Shown: one piece after another, positions 45,290 through 57,043 of the stretch
Layout of the letters: every line of letters starts with the position of its first letter
Numbering within the stretch: position 1 is the first letter of the stretch
Assembly: GCA_964020085.1 (NCBI GenBank)
Contig: OZ026595.1
Location: 12,456,151-12,520,150, forward strand
Length of the DNA: 64,000 nt
Direction of reading: 5' to 3'
Source: Micromussa lordhowensis
Taxonomy: Eukaryota > Cnidaria > Anthozoa > Scleractinia > Lobophylliidae
Made by a program: the position numbers and the translations under genes
Notes under the pieces: generated by a model
The model's input: the letters and a program-made list of their open reading frames with translations, nothing else
Told to the model about the DNA's origin: nothing
Databases searched by the model: none

Positions 45290-45496
45290 TCACGTAATAT
45301 GCTTCCGAAAAGTTCTATCAAATTTTAAGTGCCGAGAAAAACGATACATGTAAACATCGCATGTGATGATTTGTTTGTATGGGAAGAGCTGAGATGGCTT
45401 CGTGGAGCATCTGATGATCGGAGATTGTAAGAACATGATCTTTGAAATTCAAGTTGTAAATGTTTTGGCCAGCCCTCTTATAATGATTTATGTGTC
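45290..45496 (-). pseudogene. LINE ORF2 C-terminus, part downstream of BEL-2
   Basis: Minus-strand reading from the BEL-2 edge: HKSL, stop, EGWPKHLQLEFQRSCSYNL, then RSSDAPRSHLSSSHTNK. This is the usual end of CR1/Jockey-like LINE proteins ('HKsLh...wPkyLqle...LRSSd'). It joins the fragment at 51460-52047 once BEL-2 is taken out. Confidence 0.75.
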
Positions 45497-45771
45497 TGTC
45501 AAAAGCTGAACATTTTAGTTAAACCGTTGTGTTGTTACTTTTGAGTAGGAGACCGGAACTGACGTTGACATTATCATGAATTGTTGTACCCCCCTCTAGG
45601 GAGAGTAAAAAAAAAGCATGTGCTCGTAGAAATAGTGTTTTTCTGTTGAGATCGTAGTAGCTGTAAACTTGTGTTTGTTTCGCGCTGGAAAAGTTATAGA
45701 GCAGGCGAATAAACCTGAGACAAGAGACGAAGATTGTGTAGACGTTATTTGTCGGATTCGGAGTTCGAACA
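45497..45771 (+). repeat. BEL-2 5' LTR
   Basis: 275 bp, paired with 51180-51454. Contains caggcgaataaacctgagac, a possible AATAAA poly(A) signal at about 45707-45712. Confidence 0.93.
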
Positions 45772-45845
45772 TGGTGACCCCGATGTGACTTTACCGTTCG
45801 CTTCAAGTGTGCTTTCGCTGCCGTTTGACGCCATCGCCAATCGAA

Positions 45846-46082
45846 ATGAAGACGAAACAAATTGATCAGCTGAGAAGAGCTCGCACTGGGTTGAGAGGCT
45901 GGATGACAAGAGATTTTGACGCTGTTAGGAACAATATTGAGTCCGACTCGCCTGACGTTACTAGAGTTGAAGAAAAGCTCGATTCGATTACTACGAGACT
46001 GCAGAAAGCAGAGGATCTGCAGATGGAGATTGAAAAGCTCTTGAACGATGACTCTGACGTATGGGCAGAAGTGGACGCTTAA
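45846..46082 (+). pseudogene. BEL-2 gag N-terminus
   Basis: The ATG at 45846 lies 74 bases after the primer site. The 78-codon helical segment (QIDQLRRARTGLRGWMTRDF to NDDSDVWAEVDA) ends at TAA 46080-46082. The same frame resumes in gag at 46218 after a second TAA near 46134. N-terminal helical segments of this sort precede the DUF1759 gag domain in BEL elements. Confidence 0.75.
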
Positions 46083-46217
46083 GGACCATGGTTCGATATG
46101 GTAAGAGATCGTATTCATTCTGTGAAATTGTGGTAAAAAAACAGCCAGAAGCAAAACACAAGTGAGAAGCTCGAGACCACTACGCCAAACCCAAAACATA
46201 CGTCATGTACGCCTAAA

Positions 46218-48695
46218 ATGAAATTACCGAAGACCAACCTCAGAAAGTTCTCAGGCAAGGTGTTGGATTGGCCAGAATTCTGGGACATTTTCCGGGTATC
46301 CATACATGACAACCCTGAAATACCTACTGTTCAGAAGTTTGTGTACTTGAAGTCCCTGCTGACTGATGAAGCTGCAGGATATGTGGCAAACATCAAGACT
46401 GAAGAGGCCAACTATAAAGCTGCTGTGGAACGCCTGAAATCACGTTATGGAAAAGATGAAGTGCAACGAAACCGCCTTATGACTAAGCTGGCAGACATGA
46501 AATCGCTTGATCAGTCAAACAAGGCTATGAGGGATGCAGTGGATGAACTTTGTGCAACTGTGCAAGCACTTGAAGTACAAGGAGTTACTACAGATCAATA
46601 TGGAACCTTTTTGATGCCTCTGTTTGAATCGAAACTTCCCAAGGATTGGAGATTGGAGTGGGCCCGAGAGAAAGCTGCTTTAGCAAAGGAAGATGTAGGA
46701 TTCGCAAAGATGTTGGAATTTTTGGAGCAGGAATTAGACATTCGAGAGAGTGCAGACCAGTCTGTCGTGAGAGAACAGCTTTCTAAACGCCACCAGCTTG
46801 TGGAAAAGGAAAAACCTGTGTTGCCTACTGCTTCAGGTTTAATGGCTAAACCTGTAGCTTGTACCTTCTGCAATGGTCCACACAACCCTAAACAGTGCTC
46901 TGTATCTATGTCAGTGGAAGACCGCTTCAAAAAACTGAAGGAAGCAAGGGCTTGTTATCGTTGTGCTCGAAGTGGACATCGGATGAGTGCATGCAGGTTT
47001 CGAAAACCATGCCCATGTGGACGAGGATCCCACATCCCACAACTGTGTAAGACTGGTGGAGTAAAGATTCCAGAAGTTCAGAAACCCTTTCCAGTGATCC
47101 CTCCAAGTAACCCGCCAAATCACCCAAGTTGGAATCCTGCTGCCCCTCCTTATGTATCGTCAACCCAGAGTCAAGTGCCACTGTCATCTCAACCTCCACA
47201 AGCTGCCGTTATGTCATCTGCAAGGAATGCTGACATTAAAACTGCTGGAGTGATGATGAGAACTGTGTGTGTTGTTATTGGAAATGTGGTTGTAAGAGCT
47301 CTGTGTGACACAGGAGCAACTTTTACGATGATGTCATCTCTGTTGGCTGCCAGTGTGCCGAAGAGAGTTGTTGGAAAACGCCGTTTGCGGATTGAGACAC
47401 TTGGGGATGTGCTGGAAGGCGAATTTGATGTTGTTGAGGTCACTGCGAGAGGAATGAACCTTGCAAATACCTTCACCTTTCAAGCTGTAGTAATGGATGA
47501 GTTGTCTGGTGTCTTCGAGAGGGTGGAGCCTGAGTCTTATCAAGCTCTTCAAGAAGTTGTTGGTGGTTGTCCAGTCCTTGCTGATCTCACTGGCCCTGGC
47601 ACAGACGATATTGGTATTGTGTTTGGAGAAGATTGCTATGATACTATCGTACAAGGAATGACATGGAAATTAAGGAATGGTCTCAAGGGAACACCAACAA
47701 TTTTCGGATGGATTCTTCATGGTGGCAGTGGATCTACTCCAGCTACAGGTGTGGCAGCAAGAGCTAATGTCCATGCATTTAGAGCCTCCATTCATGAACA
47801 ACTGCAGAACTTTTGGACTTTGGACCACCTTGGTGTTGCGCATGAGGAGGTGGTCGAACGAGACCTGGAGCTGGAAGTGAAGAATGCTATCCAACGCGAT
47901 GAATCTGGGAAGTACGTTGTGTCATGGCCTTGGAAACCTCAAGCCCGAAAGAATTTAGCACTTAACAAGGCCCTTTGTGAAACAAGGCTTCGTCGCATGG
48001 TGAGAAAGATGACACCTGAGGAGTACACAGCATATGACAATCAGTTAAAAACTCTTCTCAAAGAGGGGCACATCGAACTGTTGCCAAATGATTGCGTTCC
48101 CCGGACATATCTTCCACATCGAGGAGTTGTTAAGCTTGATCGGGAGACAACTAAACTACGCATAGTTCACGATGCCTCGGCTAAGTCTGAGGGTGGCCTT
48201 TCTCTCAACGATGCCCTTGAGAAAGGACCTAACCTTTTACCACTGCTGTGGGGCATACTTCTCCGTTTCCGAATTGGCAAGGTCGGTGTTGTGGGTGATC
48301 TTGAAAAGGCATTTCTACAGCTGTCGCTTCATGATGAAGACCGAAATGTTTGTTGTTTCTTGTGGCTTAACCCCCAAGGAGAGATTGAGGTGTACAGATA
48401 CAAGAAGGTTTTCTTCGGTGCCAAATCTTCGCCATTTCTGCTGCAAGTAGTCCTGAAACAACATTTAGAGAGCTTCATCAATGAATCAGAAATGGCTTCC
48501 CAACTTCTTCGCAATCTCTACATGGATGACCCAGTGAACTCTATGGAGAACACTGAGAAGGCAAGGGAATTCTGGCATGAGGCAGTGCGCATCTTTAAAG
48601 ATGGTGGCTTCAACCTACGAAAATTCCGGTCCAATGATGAAGATCTTCTTCGTGAGTTTTCAGACAGCCAAGTACAACAGCTACACAAAGCTTGA
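46218..48695 (+). pseudogene. BEL-2 gag (DUF1759-like), protease and reverse transcriptase
   Basis: 825 codons open. The gag core (LRKFSGKVLDWPEFWDIF) starts near residue 10, as in DUF1759 proteins. A zinc region is near 215-280 (CTFCNGPHNPKQC, CYRCARSGHRMSAC). The aspartic protease motif LCDTGATFTM is at about 363. RT has motif A VVGDLEKAFLQL (694), motif B FFGAKSSPFLLQ and catalytic LYMDDPVN (768). The frame ends just past RT. RNase H follows in a shifted frame, and the block normally linking them looks shortened. Catalytic residues are intact. Confidence 0.9.
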
Positions 48696-49651
48696 AGTCT
48701 GATGAACTTCTCCCACTTGTCGACGTCGAAGATATTGTGCCCAAGAAACTCACAAAGACAGAAGTGCTGTCCTGTCTGTCTAAGATTTACGACCCATGTG
48801 GGCTGGTGAGCCCGGTTGTCACTCCACTGAAGATTATTGTCCAGGACTGTTGGAAAGAGAAGCTCGGATGGGATGAGGAAGTCAACCTGGATTTCCGAAT
48901 GCGTGTAGAAGAAGTGTTGAAAGGATTCTCTGGTGGAAACCGTCTAAGAGTCAACCGATGGTTGGGAATCACACCCTCTCAATACAAGAACACAAGAGTG
49001 TCACTTCATGTTTTCACTGACGCCTCGTCTAGAGCCTACGCAGCAGCAGCCTACCTTCGTGTAGCAGATTTTCAAGGAAATGTAACAGTGAATCTTGTTG
49101 CTTCGAAGTGCCGACTTGCCCCTCCGAATGGAGAAACAATACCTAGTCTTGAACTCCTTGGTGCCTTACTGGGAGCTCGACTTCTGAATTCACTGAGATC
49201 AGAGTACAATGACGTGCTCAAGATAGATCATGAATTCCTTTGGACGGATTCCAGTGTTGCTCTTGCATGGATTAAGCAGGGACCGTGTGTGGGTGGAGTG
49301 TTCGTAGCTAACTGTGTGGAGGAGATTACAGCTGTTGGTGGAGTGTGGTCATGGGTTCCCACAAATGAAAACCCTGCAGACTTACCTACTCGAGGTATGA
49401 CAGTCGTCCAGTTGTCTCTCTCCAAAATTTGGTGGAATGGCCCTGAATGGTTGGAACGACCTGAGGCAGAATGGCCAAAGCATCCAAAGAATGAAGCAGG
49501 CATCGCATTGCTGATGATGGCCCTAGCTGACAATGAAGTACCGAAATATGTGGAGGACATTGTTGACACGCCCAGGACGAGCAAGTACCTTCGCACTTTA
49601 CGAAGTGTAGCTTGGATGTTGCATTGGCGCAAGTCTAATAGAAACGCTTAA
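48692..49651 (+). pseudogene. BEL-2 RNase H
   Basis: Opens with SDELLPLVDVEDIVPKKL, then the connection block SKIYDPCGLVSPVVTPLK. RNase H acidic motifs are VFTDASSRAYA (about 107), E in PSLELLGALLGA (153), WTDSSVAL (183) and NPADLPTRG (228). It ends at TAA 49649-49651, in frame with the integrase segment that follows four bases later. Confidence 0.9.
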
Positions 49652-49654
49652 ACT

Positions 49655-51139
49655 ATGCTGACCTCAGAGGAGTTGCAATGTGCCAGAAATGTCATCCTGA
49701 AACAAGTGCAAAGGAAGTTTTTCTGGAAGGAGTTAAAGTCACTGGAAAATGGCCAACCAGTTCTGCGCCAGTCTTGCCTGATGTCCTTACACCCGTTCCT
49801 GGAAGGTGGATTGATCAGGATGGGTGGCCGTTTGCAACAAGTGGAAGCTACCTTTGACGAGCTTCATCCAGTCCTTGTAAAGAAGTGTGGTGTCGTCAAC
49901 CAGTTAGTACTTCACATTCATGAACAAATGCAACACGCCGGTACTGCAACGGTTATTTCAGAACTGAGGCGCCAAGGGATTTGGATCCTGCGCTCAAAGA
50001 AGTCGGTCTCATCAGTTATAAGAAAGTGCAGGAAATGCAGCAGGTTCTTAGCTGCCCCGGCATCTGAACAAACACCCCCGTTTCCTCGGTGTCGTGTGAC
50101 CTGTGAGCGTCCCTTTGAAACTACTGGTATGGATCTAGGGGGACCCCTATACTTGAAGGATAACAGCAAGGTGTGGTTCGTTGTATTCATGTGCATGTCA
50201 GTTAGAGCCATTCATTTGGAACTTGTGACGTCGTTGTCTGTTGAAGCGTTGATACAGGCACTGCAGAGATTCATGAACAGACGAGGTGTCCCTCAGTTAT
50301 ACATAAGTGATCACGGATCTAATTTTGTGGCGGCTGCTAAGTGGGTGAGAGAGAAGAATCTTGATATGAAGTGGCAGTTTGTGGTCGAACGTGGACCTTG
50401 GTGGGGAGGTGCCTGGGAGAGGTTAGTGGGCATAGTTAAAGGACTCCTACGTCGCTCGTTGGGCCACGCCATGCTTTCCTGGGAGGAGTTAGTAACTGCT
50501 CTAACTGAGGTAGAGAAAGTCGTCAACCGCCAGCCTATAACTTACTTGTGGGAGTCAGCTGATCCTGATGGTGGTATCCCTATCCCTCTGTGTCCTGAGC
50601 AGTTCCTGTTGCCACCCCGAGGAGGCTTCAAGGAAGAAGAAAGAGAGCTGAACCTTTCTGACGAATTTCGACAAAGGAGAAAGTGGCTGTCCTCCATGAA
50701 TGACCTTTGGAAGAAAGAATACTTACATCAAGTGCTGGGTTCACAAGGGGAAGTCTGGAAGACTCTACCAAATCCTTTAAAAGAAGGAGAGGTTGTCCTT
50801 GTAGGTGACGACAGAGAAAAACGTCTAAATTGGAAGATGGGGGTTGTCCGACAACTTATTATCGGTCGAGATGGAAGATGCCGTGCTGGTATTGTGCAGG
50901 TGAAGTCTGGTCTGCTGACGCGACCAGTTCGCAAACTGTACAAATTGGAGCTTTGTGCTGAATCAGTCAATCTCCCGCCCATCTCATGCGCACCAGAGAA
51001 TGCTGATAAGGATGACGTGATATTGGACAGTGAGGTCGAGATGACAGACGGAGAAGAGGAAGTTGAATGTGAGGTCTCCCTGCCTCAAAAGACTCGGAGA
51101 GGAAGAGTGATCGTTCGTCCAAGTCGCTTTAAAGACTGA
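49655..51139 (+). pseudogene. BEL-2 integrase
   Basis: 494 codons in the same frame as RNase H, separated by one TAA. Zinc domain HEQMQHAG...CRKCSRF at residues 87-130. DDE core: D in TGMDLGGPL (158), D in SDHGSNF (218), E in WWGGAWERLVG (254). A DUF5641-like C-terminal domain and an acidic tail end at 51139, 40 bp before the 3' LTR. The purine-rich ggtggaggat just before the LTR may be the polypurine tract. Confidence 0.9.
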
Positions 51140-51179
51140 TGTGGTCGCAACATGCTACTGCAAGTTGCGAGGTGGAGGA

Positions 51180-51454
51180 TGTCGAAAGCTGAACATTTTA
51201 GTTAAACCGTTGTGTTGTTACTTTTGAGTAGGAGACCGGAAGTGACCTTGACATTATCATGAATTGTTGTACCCCCCTCTAGGGAGAGTAAAAAATAAGC
51301 ATGTGCTCGTAGAAATAGTGTTTTTCTGTCGAGATCGTAGTAGCTGTAAACTTGTGTTTGTTTCGCGCTGGAAAAGTTATAGAGCAGGCGAATAAACCTG
51401 AGACAAGAGACGAAGATTGTGTAGACGTTATTTGTCGGACTCGGAGTTCGAACA
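51180..51454 (+). repeat. BEL-2 3' LTR
   Basis: 275 bp, near-identical to 45497-45771 (about six differences by eye). Confidence 0.93.
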
Positions 51455-51459
51455 GTGTC

Positions 51460-52047
51460 ATCTTAAGTAAGCTCAATTCAATTCTTTCACGTATTGGTAG
51501 CCAGTTCAGATTTAAGACATCACTCGATTTAGCATGGTGTCTAAGAACGAATGCAGCTGTAAGCGTTTGATTTGATATTCAGGGAGGGGATGGAAAATTG
51601 TATACAGTAGTCCAACTTAGACAGCACTAAACATTCAGCCAACTGTTTCCTAACTTTAAACAGAGCGAGATGACGTATCTTTCTCAAGACAGCTAAGATG
51701 CCATAGCAAGAGGAGAGTAGTTTTGTAACATGTTCTTTCCAATCTAAGTGCGAGTCCAAGTGAACACCTAATAACTTGGTGACATTCACTCGCTCTAAGG
51801 CCTTTCCATTACATTTGATGCCAAATTCTTTCCTATCTAAAGAGTGGTAATGAGACATCTGGGGTGTAGAGACCAGCATCCATTTAGTTTTCGTAGCATT
51901 AAGAGACAAGTTCGACTCATTCGAATATTCTCCAAGACGATTAAGGTTGTGGTTTATGTCAGTAATTGTTCCTGAGAGATCAGACACTTTCGTATGGATG
52001 TACAAGGCAGCCCATATAATCCCAGTATTACTGGGCCATTGAAACAT
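51460..52047 (-). pseudogene. LINE RT thumb/C-terminal region, part upstream of BEL-2
   Basis: Minus strand: SDLSGTITDINHNLNRLGEY, NATKTKWMLVSTPQMSHYHS, VTKLLGVHLDSHLDWKEHV and LRKIRHLALFKVRKQLAECL. A frame change then gives FVLRHHAKSSDVLNLNWLPI up to the BEL-2 edge. This is the region after the RT active site in CR1/Jockey-like LINEs. The RT core is missing at the upstream edge (about 52000). The fragment continues at 45496 on the other side of BEL-2. Confidence 0.8.
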
Positions 52048-52065
52048 TCAACTACAGTATTACAA

Positions 52066-52168
52066 AGAAAGCAACAATAAGCTAGCTCATAAATACTAAT
52101 GAGCATACGCGTATACTTTGTATACGTGTATACGTGTATACGCGTATGGCCATACGCGTATACGTGTA
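52066..52168 (+). mobile_element. Word element D (TACGCGTATA words), part left of element E
   Basis: The sequence gctcataaatactaatga (52081-52098) is followed by an array of tatacgtgtatacgcgtatg words up to the point where element E begins (about 52167). The array and a right TIR continue at 58943-59010. The same 'ctcataaatactaatga' precedes the different word array of element G near 60852. Its left end was not found. Confidence 0.6.
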
Positions 52169-52187
52169 CAGTACCGCTCAAAGGTAA
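52169..52187 (+). mobile_element. Word element E, left TIR tip (separated by Gypsy-2)
   Basis: CAGTACCGCTCAAAGGTAA is the outer end of element E. Its continuation gttgacagtccctcgaag starts at 57206 after Gypsy-2. The inverse of the combined end is at 58911-58942. Confidence 0.8.
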
Positions 52188-52388
52188 TGTAACATATTGG
52201 CACGAAATTAGCACCTATTGTATATTACTTTTTATTAAAGCTGGATCATTGGATAATGCAATTCGAGAGTTTTCATTGGCTTAGCCATCATGGGCTATGA
52301 GCCATTATACCATGCTCTACGGATATGGTAAGCGTACGCGTGATTTTTTTGAGGCGTTTATATTTTTTTAAGCTTAGTTTGCTATATA

Positions 52389-52421
<33 letters not shown>

Positions 52422-52632
52422 TCGCCCTTGTTGGATATGAGATGATTATAGCCAACTCGGCGCTATGCGCCTCGTTGGCTATCTACCATCTCATATCCAA
52501 CGCGCGCTTGTGGAATAATTGTTAAGTAGATGCATATATAAGTAGGCTAACATTATGGAAATGTAGACATCACACATATCCACGCGGTGTGAGTGAACAA
52601 GCGGAATAAAACTTTATCGACAACCGACTACA
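52188..52632 (+). repeat. Gypsy-2 5' LTR with inserted MITE
   Basis: 445 bp, against 157 bp for the 3' LTR. Both flanks of the insertion (about 52232-52525) align to the intact LTR at 57044-57200. Contains gcggaataaaactttatcg, with AATAAA at about 52605. Confidence 0.92.
52232..52525. mobile_element. Hairpin MITE inside the Gypsy-2 5' LTR
   Basis: About 290 bp absent from the 3' LTR. The first part has ttggcttagccatc...gggctatgagccatt. The right part (52408-52523) is a hairpin with arms of about 49 bp, starting aacaattattccac and ending ataattgtt, and a loop ggcgctatgcgcc. The edges are defined by comparison with 57044-57200. Confidence 0.85.
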
Positions 52633-52697
52633 TGGTGGCAGCGTTTTACAAGAATAATTTCTAGAGTTAAATCGACAGAGGCCAGCAGAAGCGAATC

Positions 52698-53168
52698 ATG
52701 GCAACAGCAACGTCTTTTGCGTCGCCACAGATGAATTGGGACGCTCCCGATCCGATAACTGCATTTGCAAGATTCAAACAAAAATGTCAGCTTATGTTCT
52801 CAAGCGTTCTCAAAGACGCCGATGACGAAGAAAAAGTGAGCTATATTTTACTCTGGTCGGGTGAAAAAGGCCTGGATATATACAACAGTTGGACATTCAC
52901 GAAAGAGGAAGACAGGAAAAAGCCTGCCATTATTTTCGAACGGTTCGAGAATCAATTAGAGCCGAAGACCAGTCATCGAATTCACAGACTACAAGGAATG
53001 CGACAAGAACAAGGCGAACCAGTGGATGATTTTATCTCAAGATTAAAAAACCTAGCAGCAAAATGTCAATTTCGTGACAACACCGAAGTCGAAGACAGAG
53101 TTTTAGACCAGCTTATCTGGGGGTCAAAAAAACCCCGAAGTCCAGAAGTCCCTCATAGGCCGAGATAA
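52698..53168 (+). pseudogene. Gypsy-2 gag (matrix/capsid part)
   Basis: The ATG at 52698 is 65 bases after the primer site. The protein (ASPQMNWDAPDPITAFARFK, later LQGMRQEQGEPVDDFISRLK) matches the retrotransposon gag pattern of Mag-like elements. It loses frame in a run of A at 53126-53133 and continues in another frame to the knuckles. Confidence 0.82.
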
Positions 53169-53640
53169 ATCATTGACACTTGCAGGCGCTACCGAGATTG
53201 CAAGAAGCCACAGGGCGACAAGTAAACATATGAAGACACTGGTAGGAAGTAGCGAAAGCCATCAAGGGGATAGAAGTGTAGATGCGATTCATAAGGAACA
53301 AGAAAGGGAATCCTGTAACAACTGCGGAAATTAACACCCGAGGAACAAATGTCCAGCTTACGGTACAGTATGTCGAAAATGCGGCAAAACTAATCATTGG
53401 CAATCTGTCTGCCGATCCATCAAACGGAAACAATTCAACCAAGGAAGAAAGCCAGCCTTCAAAAGGCTGGACAGTCGGGGAACTGAGGACAGGGGTGATA
53501 CGGAAGACAATGATGAAATTCTCACAATCAGTACAATCGAGGTTAACATCATAGAAGACACGCAACACTCGAGGACACACGACACTCGCGATGAAGTCTT
53601 TGCAACACTTGAGATAACCCAGCCAGAAAAGAAGCGGAAG
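53135..53640 (+). pseudogene. Gypsy-2 gag C-terminus with two zinc knuckles
   Basis: In the shifted frame two boxes are readable at about 53311-53415. The first, CNNCG...HPRNKC, is broken by one TAA. The second, CRKCGKTNHWQSVC, is a perfect C-x2-C-x4-H-x4-C. A basic then acidic linker leads to the protease. Confidence 0.75.
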
Positions 53641-54090
53641 ATTAATCTCCAGTGCAAGGTGGACACAGGTGCACAGAGCAATGTCTTACCTATCAGGCTA
53701 CTTCGCATAATCGCCCCAGAGAAGTTTGACGACGAAGGAAACCTCAAAACAGAAGCACTGGAAAAGAATGAAGCCATCCTTTCAGCATACGGTGGCTCTG
53801 TAATCAAGCAGCTTGGCACTACAAACATTCCGTGCAAGTACAAAGAAAAGAAGATTAACTGCATTTTCTACGTCACAGACACTTCAGGGCCCGCTATTCT
53901 CGGTCTAAAAGCGTGCATTGCCCTAAAACTAGTCTCTCTCCACTGCACACTAAGAACAAATCAACCAAAGGAGGCTGATCCAACTAGCAGCTTCAATGCC
54001 TCAGCCCAAAAATCGGGTACTTGCAAGAAAGGGTCAAGTTATATTGGAAGTCACATTACCACTGGAAGACCGGCCATCAATCACAAGTAA
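53620..54090 (+). pseudogene. Gypsy-2 protease
   Basis: The retropepsin active site CKVDTGAQSNVLP lies at 53650-53690, then the flap region and ILGLKACIALKL near 53897. The frame ends at 54090, and RT is in another frame from about 53996, so a frameshift occurs near 53990. Confidence 0.8.
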
Positions 54091-55798
54091 ACAAGAGCTG
54101 ATGGATATGTATCCAGAATGTTTCAATGGCACAGTTGGATGTTTTGATGACTACACATACCACATCACCCTGGATCCTGAAGTATCACCGGTGGTACATG
54201 CACCCTGCAAAGAACCCATAGAGCTGAAAGACAAATTACAAGCCGAATTACGTGAAATGAAAAGCCAAGATATCATTGCAAAAGTAACTCAACCTACAGA
54301 TTGGGTGAACTCCCTGGTTATTAGAGAAAAAGAAAACGGGCGACTTCGGTTATGCCTCGATCCTAAAGACCTGAATAAGGCGATCAAAAGAGAACATCAT
54401 CCCATACCCACTCTAGAGGAAATCACACCCAAATTAGCAGGAGCAAAGCTTTTTAGCAAACTCGACGCTCGCAATGGCTATTGGAATGTCAAACTAGATG
54501 AGGAGTCCTCGTACCTAACCACCTTTAATACACCATTCGGTCGGTACCGTTTCCTGAGAATGCCGTTTGGCCTACGAATGAGTCAAGATATCTTCCAGTT
54601 CAAAATTGACGAGACGTATCGTGACTGCCTGGGAGCCATTGGCATTGCAGATGACGTCACAGTCTACGGAAAGAGTGACAAAGAGCATGACTTGCACCTA
54701 CACGAAACCATGGAACGTACCAGACAGGCTGGCATCAAGCTCAATGACGAGAAGTGCGTTATCAAAACAAAGGAGTGCAATTTCTTTGGTATGCTCTACA
54801 CACCAAACGGTGTCAAACCCAGTCAAGAGAAAGTCAGAGCAATAGAACATTTAGAACCACCCAAAGACAAGAAGGAGCTTCACACCTTCTTGGGGATGGC
54901 AACCTATATGAGTTCATTCATACCCAATCTAGCTGACCACACTGCCCCCTTAAGAAACCTCTTAAAGGAGAACGTTGACTTTGCATGGAATCCATCACAT
55001 TTGAAAGCCTTTGAGAAGGTGAAGGCATTGATATGTACCACAACGACTCTGGCCTTCTATGACAGAAATGAGCCAGTTGTCCTTCACGTTGACGCATCAA
55101 TCAAGGGCTTGGGCGCAGCTCTTTTCCAAAACGACAAGCCAATAGCCTTTGCATCGAAAGCACTTACCCCTGCGGAGACCAGATATGCTAATATCGAAAG
55201 GGAACTGTTAGCAGTGGTCTACGGCTGCGAAAAATTCCATTCCTATCTCTATGGAAGATCGTTCGTGGTTAAAACAGACCATCGTCCCCTAGAACAGATC
55301 AACAAAAAGAACTTGATGCAAGCACCTCCACGCCTTCAAAGAATGCTACTGCGTCTACAACCCTATGACTGCATTATTAAATATCTTCCAGGAAGAAAGA
55401 TGGTTACAGCTGACGCCCTGTCACGCCTTTCGCCGTTGGACGAATTTGAAGTATCAGACATGAACGTGAAAGTTCACCACCTGATCAGAATCACTCCAGC
55501 TAAAATGGAAGAGTTCAAAGAGGAAACTGCAAAAGATGAAACCCTGCAGCTTCTAGCCCGTCAAGTTGTACATGGTTGGCCTGATAGTGGGAAGAAAATT
55601 GTTCCGGCGCTAAAACCATACTGGGCCCTACGGGACGACATATCAGTAGAAGATGGGCTGATACTTCTTGGAAGCCGTGTTATAGTACCTGAATCCTTGA
55701 GAGGCAACGTCTTGCAGCAAATCCACGGGGGGCACTTTGGTATAGAAAAATGTAAACTACGAGCCAAATCCATGGCCAAGCATATACAAAGAAATTGA
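53996..55798 (+). pseudogene. Gypsy-2 reverse transcriptase, RNase H and integrase zinc start
   Basis: 600 codons open. RT motifs: WVNSLVIREKENGRLRLC, FSKLDARNGYWNVKLDEES (motif A), RMPFGLRMSQDIFQ (motif B) and IADDVTVYG (about residue 215). RNase H: HVDASIKGLGAAL (364), IERELLAVVYG, KTDHRPLEQI, TADALSR. After the linker, HGGHFGIEKCK begins the integrase HHCC finger. The frame is lost near 55780. Confidence 0.9.
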
Positions 55799-56858
55799 AA
55801 ACCTTGTAAACTCATGTTGCGTTTGCCAGAAATACCACAATTCCCAGCAAAAGGAGCCCATGATACCAACAGAGATCCCTTCAAGACCATGGCAAACACT
55901 GAGTGCAGACCTGTTCTACGTTCAACAGTCGTGGTTCCTCATAGTTGTCGACTATTACTCCAAGTTCCCATTTGTCAAGGAACTTCATAACCTCACAGCC
56001 AGAGCCGTTGTTAACGAGATGAGAATGCTATTCGCAGAAAATGGAATCCCAGAATCTCTTCAATGCGACAACGGTACTCAATTTACATCCGGCGAGTTCC
56101 GTCAACTGGCAAGCCAGTATGGGTTTGAAATTGTTACGTCGTCTCCACATTACCCACGTGGCCATGGGTTCGTCGAACGCCAGGTCCAAACGGCTAAGAA
56201 GACGATCCTGAAGTGCAGAGAAACTAAGGAAGACATAGATCTAGCCCTGTTGGCTCTACAAACAACTCCCCTGAGTTCCAATATACCGTCACCGGCTGAA
56301 TTACTGAATGGTCAAGTATTCAAATCCACACTTCCCGGTAAGATACAGCCATCAAAGAACCAAGAGGAAGTTAGAAATTGGCTCAAAGCGAGACAAGACA
56401 ACCAATGCTACTATCACGACAGGCACACCAAGGAACTCCCTGAACTACACAAGGACCAAGCTATCTATGTACAAGACCCCGTGAGAAAGACATGGAACCC
56501 TGCTAGGGTCATAGATCAGGGAGAGACACCCCGCTCATATCTCATAGAAACTGGAACTGGTGCCCAAATGCGAAGAAATAGAATCCATCTTAGACCGAAT
56601 AATGCTTCTAACAGCTTGGCAAACAACCTGTCGAATTACGTTCCCCAAGGAAGCATGACTGCACAATCTTCAAGCGACAATCCACGAGAATTCCCCGTGG
56701 TAGGCAATCCAGCAAATGATCCATCAAGTGGCAATTTGGCTATACAGCCCTCAAGCCCCAATCCACAATGTTCCAGTGTAACGGGAGAAGCCGAGAAAGG
56801 ACCAAGAAAATCTCGTGCGGGACGTGAAATCCGGGCACCGGAAAGACTTAATCTCTGA
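55795..56858 (+). pseudogene. Gypsy-2 integrase
   Basis: The second half of the zinc finger (SCCVCQKYHNS) is in frame with the main open segment from 55860. DDE core: D in LSADLFYVQQSW, D in LQCDNGTQF and E in HGFVERQVQ. The C-terminal part has a chromodomain-free linker ending RAGREIRAPERLNL at 56858. One frameshift separates it from RNase H. Confidence 0.88.
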
Positions 56859-57043
56859 CACTTTATTAGTTAATATTAGTATCATACATAAACACTAGAC
56901 AGCAATTTCCTATATAGGTATATTCTAGTGTTATTCATTGCTAACATATATATAAGATATTTGCATCTGAAACATTGCCCCGAAGGAAGATTTTTTGTTT
57001 GTTAGTTTTCATTTTGAATTAACATAGTTTTAAGAGAAGGGGA

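Larger units (their letters stand above)
45497..51454 (+). mobile_element. BEL/Pao LTR retrotransposon BEL-2, complete with few defects
   Basis: 5,958 bp with 275-bp LTRs (45497-45771, 51180-51454) that begin TGTC and end GAACA. The target duplication gtgtc is at 45492-45496 and 51455-51459. A primer-site-like TGGTGACCCCGATG follows the left LTR directly at 45772. Coding order is gag, protease, RT, RNase H, integrase. The LTRs differ at about six positions by eye. Defects: in-frame stops in early gag, one frameshift with apparent small deletion near 48690, and one stop between RNase H and integrase. Different lineage from BEL-1 (different LTRs, shorter gag). Confidence 0.95.

Noticed and set aside
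45807..45845. Upstream in-frame extension of BEL-2 gag
   Set aside because: It would need a non-ATG start. The first ATG in frame is at 45846.
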